DNA of 64,000 nucleotides from Anastatus disparis (GCA_017163975.1 JAFFSR010000249.1:8952001-9016000); one strand, 5' to 3'. Shown: positions 32,665 through 44,728, counted from the stretch's first letter. Program-made: numbers and translations. The notes: generated by a model not told the origin, from the sequence alone.

Positions 32665-35600
32665 GGCTGATTCCATTTCAAATCGAACAGTCAGTATACA
32701 CTCAAGTCACCAATTACTGCGCTAATGGAGTATGTTATTCTACCCTAAAAATAAGGGTATACGTATTTTTTTATTTTGCTGAAATATCAAAATTGCATCA
32801 GATATGCACTTTTGAAAATTGCATACAAAAACTAAATGTTAAAACTGAAAATGTTGAGAATAACTTTAGAGAGCTATCGTTTTACCAATTTCCAATGAAT
32901 TTTGATAAACCTTTTTTAATTTTATTTCGTTTTGAGCCCTCTTCAACTCCGTGCAAGAAATTTAAAAAAAAAACTAAAAAATGACTGAGATATATGCATT
33001 TTACCAAAAAATGCACTTTTTATGCACATGCATTTTTCTCGACAAGGCCATTTTTTTTTTGCTGAAATTTTTTTTGCTGATAGAGGACCAAAATACCTAT
33101 CTAATAGTACTTGTTTGATCCCGGGTTTTTTGGTTTGGAGCGAGAAAAAAATTCAAAAATTTTGTTGGTGAAAAATGCTTGTATATACGTTCGGAAGTCT
33201 TAAGCAGTCTGCATTCAAACACTGTCGTATGCTTGGCTCATCATTTGTTTACATTTGTATGCATGTATATAGCATCAATAGTGATATATATATATATATG
33301 TGTAAATTCGCAATATAAAAATAAATATTTAAACATGAAAAAAAAGAATTCTATTCGTGTATATCTATATTATGTATGTTTCGATGTACAAACAATAGGA
33401 GGCTAACTCGCGGACAAATATATCGCGTAACCAAAACAGCATATTAGAACTGTTATATAGAAGCTAGTTATTTTTACGGCTGCTTTGAAAGGTGCTTCTC
33501 GGGCTTGTGAAAAATTAAACAAAATTGTGAAATAACAATGTCCGAAATTTACTCTTCTAAAAGAATTTCATGTCCCGATTTTTTTCAAATGCATAAAAAG
33601 GTAGTTTATATGAGCAGTAATTCACGTTTTAGACCGTTGGAAGATTTAGTCATTAATTTGGCACAGCTTCATCCAGATTTAAATATATTGCCATCTACTA
33701 ATGTATGTAAAAATTGCCATAAACGCATATCAAAAATGATTTTAAGTGATCTTGAGTCGATATCTGAAAATGAAATCACTGAACTTTTTAGCGGAAGAGA
33801 TGATGATTTTATTCCGAAGACACCCGAACGAATAGAGGAATTAAACGAGAGTATTAATTCAGTTTTACCTGAATGCATCTCACCCCTAAAAAGAAAAACT
33901 GCAATACCTGAAAATTTTAGAGAAAATTACGTATCTAAAAAGAAAAAATCCTTAATTTCAGCTTTTTTGCTACTGTTGGAAGTAAATTAGAAGATGCGTA
34001 TGGCATTTCAGTTGAATCAATAGAATCGGACGAAAATTCCACTGAAAACTATTGGAATGAATTTTTAGAAAATTTTAAATTGGCTTTAGAAAAATGCTCT
34101 TCTATTTCGGAAAAAATAAAACTTCTAACTCTACTACCTTTAAAATTAAGCAAAATAAAAGTTTGCTCACTATTCCCGAATATAAGCGAGTATATGATAA
34201 ATAAATCAAGAAATCTCGTGAAAAATAAAGGAGTTTATTCGGAGCCAGATTTATATACTGGTCATCCTATTGATGAAAGCACAAAAAATATCGTTATGGA
34301 ATATCTTTTAAATGATGATTTTAATTGTAGTAGACAAAGTCCAAATAAATCTGATGTCGTAACTGTTAAAATTAATAACACAAAAACTAAAAAAGTCAAA
34401 CGGTTTCTTACTCGAAGCTTAAAAGAAACATATAGTCAATTAAGAAAAAAAAATCCAAACTTACAAATAGGAAAATCGAAATTCTATAGTCTAAGACCAA
34501 GTTTCGTCTTAACTAGCCCTGTGAAGGAAGCTTGTCTTTGTGTACATTGCGAAAATTTTGAACTGTTTCTTACAAGTTTGATTCGTTTTAGAGGCGATAA
34601 GAATTCCGAATTAGATTCAATTCGTTCAGAAATAACTAACACAATGTTGTGTTCTGAACCATCTGATTCATGTTTCTTGCAAGAATGCAAAGATTGTCCC
34701 GGTGGTGTGGGTATCACATTAGAATTGTTAAAACTGAAACAAAATTGTGAAGATGAAATTACGTTTGCTTTGTGGGATAATGGTAATCTTATTAAACAAA
34801 CAATAAGCTTAACAGTTTTTAAAGAAAAACTTTCAATCTGCGCATTGAAAGCAAGTACTCATATATACATAAAAAATATTCAACGTGAAGCTATAAAAAA
34901 AGAAAAAGAAGAAGGTAAAGCTGATCCTACTAAGTTAATCATCCACGTTGACTTTGCAGAAAATTGGTCTGTAATAAATAATAAAGCGGTTCACGGAAAT
35001 CATTGGGTAAATAACCAAATTTCTATTTTTACTGCAGTCTGTTACCAAGGAAAGATAACACAAAGTTTTGCGATAGTTAGTGACGACAAAAAGCATGATA
35101 CTGCATATGCACTGCTAGCAATAAATAAAATTATCGATCTTATGAAAAAGAATTATTTAGTTACTAAAGTCACTATCATATCAGATGGAGCTCCAAGCCA
35201 ATTTAAAAATCGTTTTCAACTACATGAATTCAAACATTGGTTTTATGAAATGAAATGGTTATTTTCTGCGACTGGTCATGGGAAAGGAGCCGTTGATGGA
35301 ATAGGTGGGCTTCTAAAGCATTATGCTACTTCACATAACTTGAAAAGAGTTCATGAAGAATCGATACAAAATGCTGACGATTTTATAAATTGGGTTCAAA
35401 GTTACACCAATGCAATAAAAATCATTTTACTACCAATAAATGACATTGAAAGATTTAGAAAAAAGAAAAATATTGAATGGAGTGGGGTTTCTAAATATAA
35501 TGGAATTCAAAAAAGTCATATGTGGTTAAAAAAACTTGGGGAATTAAAATCACATATATTTATTGGCAGGACAGCTATACATGCACTAAATGAAGTGAAA

Positions 35601-36364
35601 AACAAGAAAAAAAAGCCAAGCGTCGTGAGACTATATTTAAAACTAAAAATAATAAGCGCAAAAATAAAAAAAAATAATTATCTATAATTATTTTTTTGAC
35701 GCATCCCAACAGTGAGAGGCAAGGGGAACTCACTCTAAAAAAGCACCCCGAAGGGAACAGAATCCTTCTACGTCCACGTCGTTGTTCCTGGATAATGCTA
35801 AACGAAGGATAATATTTAAATGTCGACTGCTTAAGACTTCCGAACGTATATACAAGCATTTTTCATCAACAAAATTTGTGAATTTTTTTCTCGCTCCAAA
35901 CCAAAAAACCCGGGATCAAACAAGTACTATTAGATAGGTGTTTTGGTCCTCTATCAGCAAAAAAAATTTCAGCAAAAAAAAAATGGCCTTTTCGAGAAAA
36001 ATGCATGTGCATAAAAAGTGCATTTTTTGGTAAAATGCATATATCTCATTTTTCAGTTTTTTTTTTAATTTCTTGCACGGAGTTGAAGAGGGCTCAAAAC
36101 GAAATAAAATAAAAAAAGTTTTATCAAAATTCATTGGAAATTGGTAAAACGATAGCTCTCTAAAGTTATTCTCAACATTTTCAGTTTTAACATTTAGTTT
36201 TTGTATGCAATTTTCAAAAGTGCATATCTGATGCAATTTTGATATTTCAGCAAAATAAAAAAATACGTATACCCTTATTTTTAGGGTAGAATAACATACT
36301 CCATTAGCGCAGTAATTGGTGACTTGAGTGTATACTGACTGTTCGATTTGAAATGGAATCAGCC
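32665..36364 (+). mobile_element. Long-TIR DNA transposon, nearly intact, TACA target duplication
   Basis: The left TIR (32,665 to about 33,213) is the reverse complement of about 35,822-36,364, some 540-550 bp at high identity. Ends read GGCTGATTCCATTTCAAATC. The four bases outside each end are TACA (32,661-32,664 and 36,365-36,368 counting from the terminal GG), consistent with a 4-bp target duplication. One gene lies between (33,538-35,687). A 4-bp duplication with long TIRs would fit the Sola superfamily, but I assign that only tentatively. Relatives are at 4,790-7,665 and possibly 57,296-59,613. Confidence 0.85.
33538..35687 (+). CDS. DDE-type transposase of the long-TIR transposon
   Basis: The gene reads in two frames. 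33,538-33,990 (150 codons) has a CKNCHKR zinc-like motif. A second, long open frame reads from about 33,970 through the previously open 34,080 to 35,687 (535 codons from 34,080). The switch coincides with a splice-acceptor-like AATTTCAG at about 33,955-33,962, so either a short intron or a 1-base shift separates them. Numbering from 34,080: a Cys cluster at 152-157 and 198-206 (CLCVHC, CKDC); HVDFAENW with Asp291; IISDGAPSQFKN with Asp369; GHGKGAVDGIGG with Asp406. A D...D pair followed by the HGKG block is typical of an RNase-H-like transposase family common in arthropods. There are no stops over 535 codons, so this may be functional or very recently active. Confidence 0.75.
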
Positions 36365-36379
36365 TACAATAATATTTAA

Positions 36380-37010
36380 TTGGAAAATATCAAGTTATGA
36401 TAATTGTTCTAATAAACATACTTAAACAAAGATTTAAAAGAGATAAATATTAATTGGAAAATTGTTAAATAACAATAATATAATAACAAATTGTAAAAAT
36501 AATAAAATGACTCTTAAAACTCTGTTTAAATATGTAATACTGATGGTGGAGGATGGATTGTGAATAGAGTCTATGGTATAAAAAGGAAGGAATATAGACT
36601 CTCATGGTTGTGTAGGGCTACAGGCGAAGGAGACCATGGTTTTATTTTAAATAGTTGTATAAAAAACATGAAATAATTTTAATTAATTTTAACATGTCTT
36701 AAAATAACTTAAAATTATTATTATTGATTTTATTTAATTATTTAAAATGCAATTAAAAAAAAAACCAACGCACCGTAATACTATACATTTTTTATTAATT
36801 AATTTATATTATAAATTATTAATTAAAAGGTGTTATTGACAGTACCTCTTTGGGTGGTGTGGAAACCTGTCTGAACAAATATATAATTAATATTGAGTTA
36901 ATCATTAATTTTTGTCAGTACAAATTTCATTACTGACTGATATTTTCATCAGTGTTAATATGCGCGGGGGTCGGCGAGCAGCGCGAGCAGGAGGTTACCC
37001 CCCCCCCTAG
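36380..37010 (+). mobile_element. Helitron tail (non-autonomous or truncated), ends CTAG
   Basis: The 3' end GGGTCGGCGAGCAGCGCGAG...GGTTACCCCCCCCCCTAG|T at 36,967-37,010 matches the family terminus at 48,355-48,397. About 400 bp upstream, GGGCTACAGGCGAAGGAGAC resembles GGCTCCTGGCGAAGGTTTCC at 47,810, so a few hundred bases of tail are retained. No coding sequence. The 5' limit is uncertain. Confidence 0.75.
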
Positions 37011-37074
37011 TATATATACATACATACATATGCAAATTATATGTAAATATAAATATTTATCAAAATCGAATATA

Positions 37075-37527
37075 TTATATTGAAAGATATTTATTATTTA
37101 AAAATTATTATTCATAAATTATCAATCATTAAACAATAAATATCGACATTTCATGATAAAAATATGAAAAAAGTATCAGGCTATTATAAAAAAGAAAAAA
37201 GTATATTATCCGTTATTTTGATAGTAGATGTATATGTATTAAATAATGCTCATATTTATTAATAGTTCAAATACGTATGCAAATTAGGTGCATATGCAAA
37301 TTAAGTGTGTGTATAAGTGTGTAAAGTATAAGGATTTAAGAAGTATAATAGCTATTACTACGACATTGTGGAATGGGTGTTCTTAAGAGATGCACTCAAG
37401 TCTTTCGTTGTAATAAGATCACCCCAAGTTTGATAAGCGCGACATGTTAGACTAATGAGATTGTATAACACATGCCTTAAAGAAAAAAGTCTTACCTTCT
37501 CATAAGCGAAATAATGGCAACCTGAGT
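37075..37527 (+). repeat. Repeat R, copy 2
   Basis: A direct copy of 18,588-19,072 (about 85-90% by eye), preceded by 60 extra bases after the Helitron CTAG end and followed immediately by the Polinton B edge. Confidence 0.85.
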
Positions 37528-37899
37528 TTCAATTATGTACATGTTAACTTAATATTTTATATAAAATTTTTAATAAATTTTTAATAACTATTAAAAGATT
37601 ATTATTCAGAATATTGAATTACGTACTCACGTACATACTGCTCGGTGGTTCTCATAAAACTAAAAGATTTCTTGCTACGTTAGAAGTTTAAATATCAAAT
37701 TATTTTCACAGGTTTTGACAAGCTAGAGATTATATTCTTACGCGCATGCTCAGCCTTAAAATTATGATTTAATTTCGGTATGGATAGACAACGATTTACG
37801 GTTTTGATATCATTCTAAGTTCCAACATTCAAAGAAAAATTACAAAAAAGAGAATAAATAAAAAAAAACTTATATGATATCTTAATAGCTATTTTAAAT

Positions 37900-38238
37900 G
37901 TGGCTTTCCTTCGTGAACCATAAATAGAACTATTTTGTGATTACGCATGGCACAAAAATTGGATAACTTGCTCTATGAATGAGCTGTTAAAAAAGATTAA
38001 ATTCATCATAGGACTTTGCAGGCTACGTACTTTAGCCTATATGTTTAAGCGAAATATTTCTACCGATAATCAGATACTTGATGCAGTTGGTCGCTGTATT
38101 ATGAGCAGAATAATGCAAAATGCACCTCAAGTCAGACATCTCATGTTACATCATCGTGTCAGTACAGGTAAGTTATTCATATCTTCTATTATGAATCTAA
38201 TAAAAAATCTAGAAATGTATTTTAAAATCACGAAATAG
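37900..38238 (+). CDS. Polinton edge ORF (copy B), unknown function
   Basis: The clear open frame is 37,975-38,238 (87 codons), but similarity to copy A continues upstream to about 37,915 (IELFCDYAWHKNW), interrupted by a stop. Conserved blocks are IKFIIGLCRLRTLAYMFKR, STDNQILDAVGRCI and NAPQVRHLMLHHRV. The two copies are about 80% identical at protein level although other parts of both elements are wrecked. I do not recognise a domain. The pattern of short amphipathic helices and a His-rich stretch could be a small DNA-binding protein. It lies between the element edge and the polymerase. Confidence 0.55.
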
Positions 38239-38275
38239 TAGCCAATAATCGTTTAATAATCTATATCTTTTTTAT

Positions 38276-38835
38276 GTACCACCGGAGAATTTCGTGGGAT
38301 AAGACTTTTATGTTGTAAATAAAATAAGAATTCCAAAAATAAGTTTTACAAGAAATGTTGATTTACAATATCAAACCAATACTCAATAACTTATTTATTT
38401 ACGGTCAAAAAATTTTGCAAGATAATACTTTTATGTTGTAAATACAATGACAAACCCGAAAATATGTTTTACAAAAAAATATATATTTCCAATATCGGAT
38501 CAATAATCTATAGATTTTTTATTTATGACCGGAGAATTTCGTGGGATGAGACTTTTTTTGTTGTGAATAAAATAATAAATCCAAAAATATATTTTACAAA
38601 AAAATATTAATTCTCAATATCGAATCAATACTTAATAACTTACTTATGTACGGTCAAAAAATTTTGCAAGATAATACTTTTATGTTGTAAATACAATGAT
38701 AAATCCAAAAATACGTTTCACAAAAAAATATCGATTCCCAATATCGGATCAATAATCTATAGATTTATTTATGGTCGGAGAATTTCGTGGGATAAGACTT
38801 TTTTGTTTAAAATAGTGTGACTTTAATAAATATGA
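38276..38835 (+). repeat. ~122-bp tandem repeat with two alternating unit types
   Basis: Units begin at about 38,282, 38,402, 38,529, 38,651 and 38,773. Odd units start GGAGAATTTCGTGGGAT, even units GTCAAAAAATTTTGCAAGAT; all continue AAGACTTTTATGTTGTAAAT and ...AATATCGGATCAATAATC. So the higher-order period is about 245 bp. It lies within Polinton B between the edge ORF and the polymerase and is not coding. Confidence 0.85.
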
Positions 38836-38874
38836 TATTAAAAAATTTTCAGACCTGCAAAACATGATGGAAGA

Positions 38875-41800
38875 CAGTGGTGGGGATAAATAACTGATGA
38901 ATCTTCTGTCAGCAGAAGTACAGTTGCTTCGTTCAAGAGATTCCACATTATTGCCGCCCACCGAAGAAGTACGAGAAGTTATGAATTCATTAGATGATCA
39001 CGTGACTTATGATCATAGTACTCCAAATACGATGTTTGATTGTTGATAGGGTTCGAGGGTTGATAGGGATAGTTGCTGATACTACATCACCACCACCACC
39101 TAATGAACCGTTACCCGGTTGCTCTTACTCAAATGACCAGGATATACAAACGTCAAATAAAATAGTTTCACCTGAAACTACATTATCTGCAATATCGACA
39201 CCAGAACATCTCGACTATCGAGATGTATGTAATTTTATAATTGTATTAATTCTTATATATTATTGCACGGTATTGTAGACGAATGTCTTCAACAGGGAGA
39301 TGGTATTTCTGCTCAGAAAAACATTACCATTCATAAAGAAACTTCACGATATTACGAACAGTTTCTTTTCCTCCACCAGCTAATGCAAATGTATATGGTT
39401 GGTTGGAGACCGCTATAAACGATTTATATCGTCACGTGTGTGAATATGCACAGCCATCAGATTATATCGGCATTACTATAAGCTCTAAACGTTTCGTACA
39501 CTGACCTCTATGGATTTCTTTTAGACTGCTTCGTGATTTTTTACCGGTAGATTTATTCGAACTGATAGCTAGTATAGCGCAGAGTAATGATGATTTCGAA
39601 ATTGACGATGTTTTGAATATTAAAGTCAGTACTGTGACTAAACCAGAGGGCCAGGATCGTGTGTCTCTCACTAGCGAATCAGTTTTCAAGAAATCCATTC
39701 TAAATTTTGAAAATAGCGACAGTCTTCGTCTTCTACGCTCGCTAGTCGCTGCTCACGTATACGTCATACGTGGCCAAACACGTAGTGTAATTTCCCATGA
39801 CGGATGGTACAAAGTAAGACAGCACAATATCAGAAAGTGCAAGCATTGAAACTTGTGAGAGCTGCGAGAGTTACGACACCTAGACGGGCTGTGATATAGA
39901 GGAGATTAAATTATTTCAATAATATTATGCACTCTTTGGAGTCGCAATCGTCGTTTATTCATTTCAAAATTTTGCTCGTGGATATAGGCCGCTTAACGAT
40001 GGTACACGTTTCGTACACGACGTTGGTAATGTTTTTAGACATACTCTAAATATCATGTATTGTGAAAATTCCAGACATCACCAGCCAATTTTAAATTTAC
40101 TCGCAGCCACTGGGAGTTAATGCTACTGTAAACCGTGCAATAAAAAATTTAGTCATACGAAAAATCATAAATGTGAACAAAAATGCTATAAATGTTTACA
40201 GAAGCCTCCTTGTGATATAAATCAGGAAAAAATAAAATGTTTTTAATGTAGCAGAGATTTTTCGGTACCGTTTGTTTTAAAAATCATAAAAATTTAAAAT
40301 CTTTCGATATTTCTTGGTCCGTAAGCGAGAGTATAAAAATTTGCCGAGAGAGGCTTCCCGAAGGTCCTCTAGTGGACGGATATTGCGTACTTGAAAATGT
40401 TAAGAAAATTGTTTTACAATTTCTTTATATTTTCGGGTGCTATTGGCATGGCTGTGTGTGGTGTTACACAATAAACCGAGACTCAAGGCTCGTAAAAGGT
40501 AAAAATATGGACGAAGGTTTCGAGAGAACCGCGTGGGTATCGGAAAAAATACGAGCCCATTGTTATGAACTTATCGAAAAGTGGGAGTGTGATTCCGATC
40601 AAGAGTACTCGGAGAGCGACAATATGAGATCGTACATTGAAGATGAGACACAAAAATGGCACGCACCGTTAAATCCTCGAGAAGCATTTTTCGGCGGGCG
40701 AACGAGCAATACAGTCAAAATTTACGATGCAAAAGAGGGCGAAAAAATAAAATACGTGGACGTGTGTACGTTGTATCCGTACATTTGTAAATATGGGCGA
40801 TATCTCATTGGTCATCCAACTCTCTAGGTGGGCGAGGATGAGTGTCACACTCTCGTGGGTCAAACGAATAACATAAGTCACGTTGAAGGTCTTATTAAAT
40901 GTGAAGTGTTGTCGCTGCGATATTTATATCATGCTGTACTCCCCGTTAAAATGCAAAATGAGCTTTTATTTCCTCTAGGTCGAACATGCGTTGAATCGTT
41001 GCATAGCACGGATTCTGATAATGGAAATGTTGATAATCGAGTTCTTACCGGTACGTGGGTGGCTAACGAGTTAAAAAAAGCCGTTTAAATGGGCTATGTA
41101 ATCAAAAAAATATTTGAAATATGGTCTTATAAAATTACTCAGTACAACAATGCCACAGGTCAAGGTGGCCTATTTTCAACTTATATTGATAAATTTTTTG
41201 CTGAGAAAACGTACGCTTCAGGTTACCCAACGGAATGTGCTGACGGTGATGAAAAAGCCATTGCTTGATACATTTAAGAAGTCGTGCGACAAGAGGGTAT
41301 AAAATTAGACAAAAATCGAATAAAATATAATGCTGACCTGAGATCTGTAGCAAAACTGTGTCTGAATTCATTGTGGGGTAAGTTTGGTCAACGAAAAAAT
41401 ATGCTAAAGACCGAAGTGATGGATGATCCATAGAGGTTGTTTGAATTACTCTATAGTGCCGAGACCAAGGTTGACTCAATTTTACCGATCAACAATACGA
41501 CGTATTGTTCACGTAAGCTGGCACAACACAGAAGTGGCTGTCGAGTCATCGGCATTATGTAACGTTGTAGTAGCCGCCTACACCACAGTTCTAACACGTT
41601 TAAAAGTTTACGAAGAATTGCAACCGTTGGGTGAATGCGTGTTGTATTACGATACTAATTCTATTGTATATGTAAGTCACGTGAGTGAGTACGATGCGAA
41701 AACAGGACCGTTCTTTCTGACGGGTACAAATATTTGACGCCAGATAGCATCGAAGGATGTGTTTGCAAAATCAAAGACATCAGGCTCAATTCGTCGGTAA

Positions 41801-42003
41801 GGCAAAAAATAAACTTTGATTCCATACGGAAACTTGTTATCGGCGAAACATCGCCACTTTTTGCTCATTGCAACACTATAAGACGTACACAATTTCATGA
41901 TGTTGTAACACGACCTGAATGTAAAATATGTGAACCCATATATTCGAAGAGACGATTTGTAAATAACGAGCTTAGTCTTCCATACAGCTATAAATCTAAT
42001 TAA
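38875..42003 (+). pseudogene. Polinton protein-primed family B DNA polymerase, broken
   Basis: This polymerase copies the element from a terminal protein. N-terminal parts read at 38,888-39,040 (LSAEVQLLRSRDSTLLPPTE) and 39,390-39,850 (YGWLETAINDLYRHVCEYAQ; LRLLRSLVAAHVYVIRGQ). The central domain reads at 40,372-40,827 (IFGCYWHGCVWC; LNPREAFFGGRTSNTVKIY) with palm motif A as DVCTLYPYICKYG at about 40,758. Motif B is KLCLNSLWGKFGQR at about 41,352-41,394, and motif C is YYDTNS at about 41,647-41,664, where the second catalytic Asp of YxDTDS reads Asn. The C-terminal block ICEPIYSKRRFVNNELSLPY ends at 42,003. Several stops and frameshifts are visible, and the GYWHGC and FFGGRT signatures leave no doubt about the family. 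The gene is absent from Polinton A. Confidence 0.9.
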
Positions 42004-42237
42004 ATAATAAATAATTGTTGATATATTATTACCCAAGTGAAAATTTATGTACATACATATATATAGGTTATAAAATTAAAACAAAAACAATTTTGTAATA
42101 AATTTTATAATCTATTGAAATTTAAAAAATAATATAACAAAATAATGAATTGATTTTCTGTTAATTAAGTAGTCGTCAATTTTTTTTCAAAATTATAGGT
42201 TCCAGAATAATCTTCATTTTTTCCACTTTCATTTAAA

Positions 42238-42366
42238 ATCTCTCTCTGTCACGAGCCACTTGCTCCCACTCTCCAAGTCGCACTGCACGACTTGCATAAT
42301 CCCACACGCGTATCACGTAAATATCCGGTCTACCTTCCTTAAAATGCACCTTTTTTGTTAGATTCA
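42238..42366 (-). CDS. Short unassigned ORF on the strand opposite the polymerase
   Basis: A 43-codon frame, MNLTKKVHFKEGRPDIYVIR followed by VWDYASRAVRLGEWEQVARD, reads on the minus strand between polymerase and ATPase. The frame is open upstream to about 42,430. Its charged, regular composition looks more like protein than chance, but I recognise no family. All other genes in Polinton B are on the plus strand. Confidence 0.35.
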
Positions 42367-42837
42367 TTATTATTTTTTTTGCGAGATACGGATTATCACC
42401 ACACTCTCTCACGACAACTCTCTATAGAAGTTTATCGAAATTTAAGTATTTAAGTCATTAATAAATTTTTTGTTTAAATTTAATTTTTTTTTTGCTCAAA
42501 TTTCTCGACTATAGTATAACTTATTTATTTTCACGATACCAAAACTTGTCCAACACTAACCTATAACTGCTGCTGCTTTTACTTTTATACTAGAAATGCG
42601 GTGTGACGATGATGGTGATGGTGGTGGGAGGAACAAGTAGAAATGATGGCGAGCGCTTTTGAGCGCATAACAGGTTAATACTTGTTAAGCTCTTCCAGCC
42701 ACATAACTAAAGAGCAAAATCATCAGCCAGCTATATGGCTAAACAGCTAAACGATTAGCTAGCGCCAGCACGATACTGCTCACACATGCGCGCGCGCTGC
42801 CGCTGCCCCTCCACTCTAGCTTATCACTACTAATGAT

Positions 42838-42850
42838 CGTATATAAAGAG
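42838..42850 (+). promoter_or_regulatory. TATA box before the ATPase gene
   Basis: GTATATAAAGAGTGG lies about 55-65 bases before the ATPase ATG at 42,903, in a GC-richer region that holds repeated GGTGATGGTGGTG and a GCGCGCGC stretch. The position fits a core promoter giving a short leader. Inference only. Confidence 0.5.
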
Positions 42851-42902
42851 TGGTTCAAGGATGTGATGAGGTTAGTAGTAGAATTTTAGCAGCAGTGGTA
42901 GC

Positions 42903-43497
42903 ATGGACGTTCGCAGGTGGGTGCATTCGTGGACTTCAATGATTTGTAGACCCAGCTTGTGTAGTAAAACAGTATTTGTGAAGAATTTTTCACATTGCAT
43001 TGATCGCATAAGTGATACAAATTTCGAGCGTATACTCTTGTACTATACCGAGTTGCAGCCAATTCACAAGGAGTTGGGTAAAGGAATCCAATTTTGACAA
43101 AGAGCGAAAATTATGAAATGATCCACGGTCAAAACTCTTGATTCTTTGTTCAGCAGAGCTGCAGTCAATCTCTTTATCAAAGGCAGTCATCACAATAACT
43201 TGAGCGTCATCTTTATCTCGCAAAATCTCTTCCATCAAGGTCAGCGAGAAATTTCTCTAATCTCTAATTACATCGTGATGTTTTAAAATCCGCGCGATCG
43301 TGCGCAAATGAATCATCTGGCAAGTCTGCCCCAAGGAGCCTTGTTTTTTCCAAAAGGCATATCTCGACGCCACAGCACAGCCACACGGCTATTTGTCCAT
43401 AGATCTGAAGCAGGGTACGCCTGAAAACGTGAGATTTTGTACTTGTATTTTTCCGTTTGACAAACATAAGTTTATGAGCCTCGTTGCACGCCCATAA
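42903..43497 (+). pseudogene. Polinton genome-packaging ATPase (FtsK/HerA-like), broken
   Basis: The frame opens with ATG at 42,903. The normal P-loop GxxxxGK(S/T) is degenerate here (RPSLCSKT at about residues 17-24), followed by VFVKNFSHCIDRISDTNFER and ILLYYTELQP, both typical of the family. A stop ends this frame near 43,097. After a shift the C-terminal half resumes: NLFIKGSHHNNLSVIFISQN, LFHQGQREISLISNYIVMF, then after a stop HGYLSIDLKQGTPENVRFCT and FPFDKHKF, closing with a stop at 43,497. The Walker B aspartates are not visible. It would translocate DNA into capsids in a functional element. Only the C-terminal half survives in Polinton A, fused to the edge ORF. Confidence 0.85.
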
Positions 43498-43858
43498 AAG
43501 CTGGCGCTCGCTCGAATAATGTACCAGTCGTGCGATTGTAATGGAGCCGATAACACGTCGTAGCAGATCAATTCCAGAAAAGTACTGGACTCAGCTCTTT
43601 TTTGTGTAAAATTGAATTTTATAAACTTAAGGCTAAATGACGCTAAGCAAATTCTAAACTTATAACGTACATTTGCAAGTGTGCTTTGAATATTTTACGT
43701 GGAAATATTCCACTCAGCAAGTATTATAAGAGCCAATTGCGAAAATTCTCACTTCTGTTGTGAAAACTCGCTAAACTGGATAGTTTAAAGGTAAAAATGA
43801 AATTGTTGGTAAAATCAGCATACCTAGTGCAGCTAATTGTAAAACCTGTTTTATCAAT

Positions 43859-44728
43859 ATGGAGTGCGCAAGAAAAATGATTTCAGTACCACAAGAGTGT
43901 TTGGAACAACAGCATCAGCAGCAGCATGACTTAGCAACTACCAATCATACATCACCAGCATCCAGTGTACAGTCAGCTGGTGCTGCCACGACACGCCTCG
44001 ACGAGGAAATGAGTAAAATTTCATATTCTACGGGTGATAAGCATAAAAAATCTTTGCAATATCAGCAAATCGTGCAGCGTTACTTACATCTAAGAGAGAG
44101 GAAAAGGATGAGAGTGGGGGTATAATACGTCAACATGAGACAACATTATTAGAAACGGAAACGACAATGGATGGAGACAATAATGACGAAATCGACGACG
44201 AACAGCTTGTCGAGTCGGTACCGCTGAAATTTTGAAGCAATGCTATGCATCTCGTTAGATACTTGCGGTAAGCTGGTAATATTGAATGGGATAGTCGTGG
44301 TATAATCAAGCTAGATGGTGCTGTTGTCAAGGGTACTAATATTATTTATTTAGTGAACGAAGCTATGAGAAGTAGAAAAAGACCACCACCGTGCGGGTAC
44401 AAACAGTTTGCAATCGTCTTGCGATAAGTTAGTATACCTCAAGAATTCATTGGTAACGATCAACTGTGACATATGATTGCATCTTATAGCCCTGACTCAT
44501 CGCAGTCATTGTCTTCAGAAAACGAAGGTTATTATACTTCAACAGCTACTAGTCAAACGAGCGTAGAGGAGAAAGAAGTTGAGGGTGCAAAAAACCGTAA
44601 AAAAGTTGGTAGCGAGTTGGCAGCTACACCATCAACCCCTGCAAAAAAGAGTCACCTCAAACAGCTAAGATGGAACTTTTGTGAAATCATGGAAGGAAGT
44701 GATGAAGGGAAAGGAGGAGGAGGAGGAG
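43859..44728 (+). pseudogene. Conserved Polinton virion-associated gene (copy B), cut by Helitron
   Basis: From ATG at 43,859 (MECARKMISVPQECLEQQHQ) the frame has Gln/His- and Ser/Thr-rich parts, then HKKSLQYQQIVQRYLHLRER. A stop follows at 44,123. Out of frame, 44,270-44,470 matches copy A (RGxIKLDG, VKGTNIIYLVNEAMRSRK, SIPQEFIG), followed by SENEGYYTSTATSQTSVEEK and NRKKVGSELAATPSTPAKK to about 44,650. The last bases are a GGA repeat (44,708-44,730), at which similarity to copy A ends and the Helitron begins. It has no TTAA insertion, giving the empty site for the 429-bp element in copy A. Confidence 0.65.

Larger units (their letters stand above)
37530..44728 (+). mobile_element. Polinton (Maverick) B, 3' truncated by Helitron
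   Basis: This plus-strand Polinton keeps its edge sequence (37,530 onward), the edge ORF, a 122-bp tandem repeat, the protein-primed DNA polymerase, the packaging ATPase and the start of the basic virion gene. It then stops at 44,728, where Helitron Rep sequence begins. Integrase, capsid and protease are absent. It is the same family as Polinton A and holds exactly the genes deleted from A, so the pair lets the ancestral order be read: edge ORF, polymerase, ATPase, basic gene, PLA2-like, integrase, virion genes, protease. Confidence 0.9.

Noticed and set aside
32619..32984. 121-codon frame at the left end of the long-TIR transposon, and its mirror at 35,916-36,236
   Set aside because: Both lie entirely within the terminal inverted repeats and mirror each other, so they are not genes.
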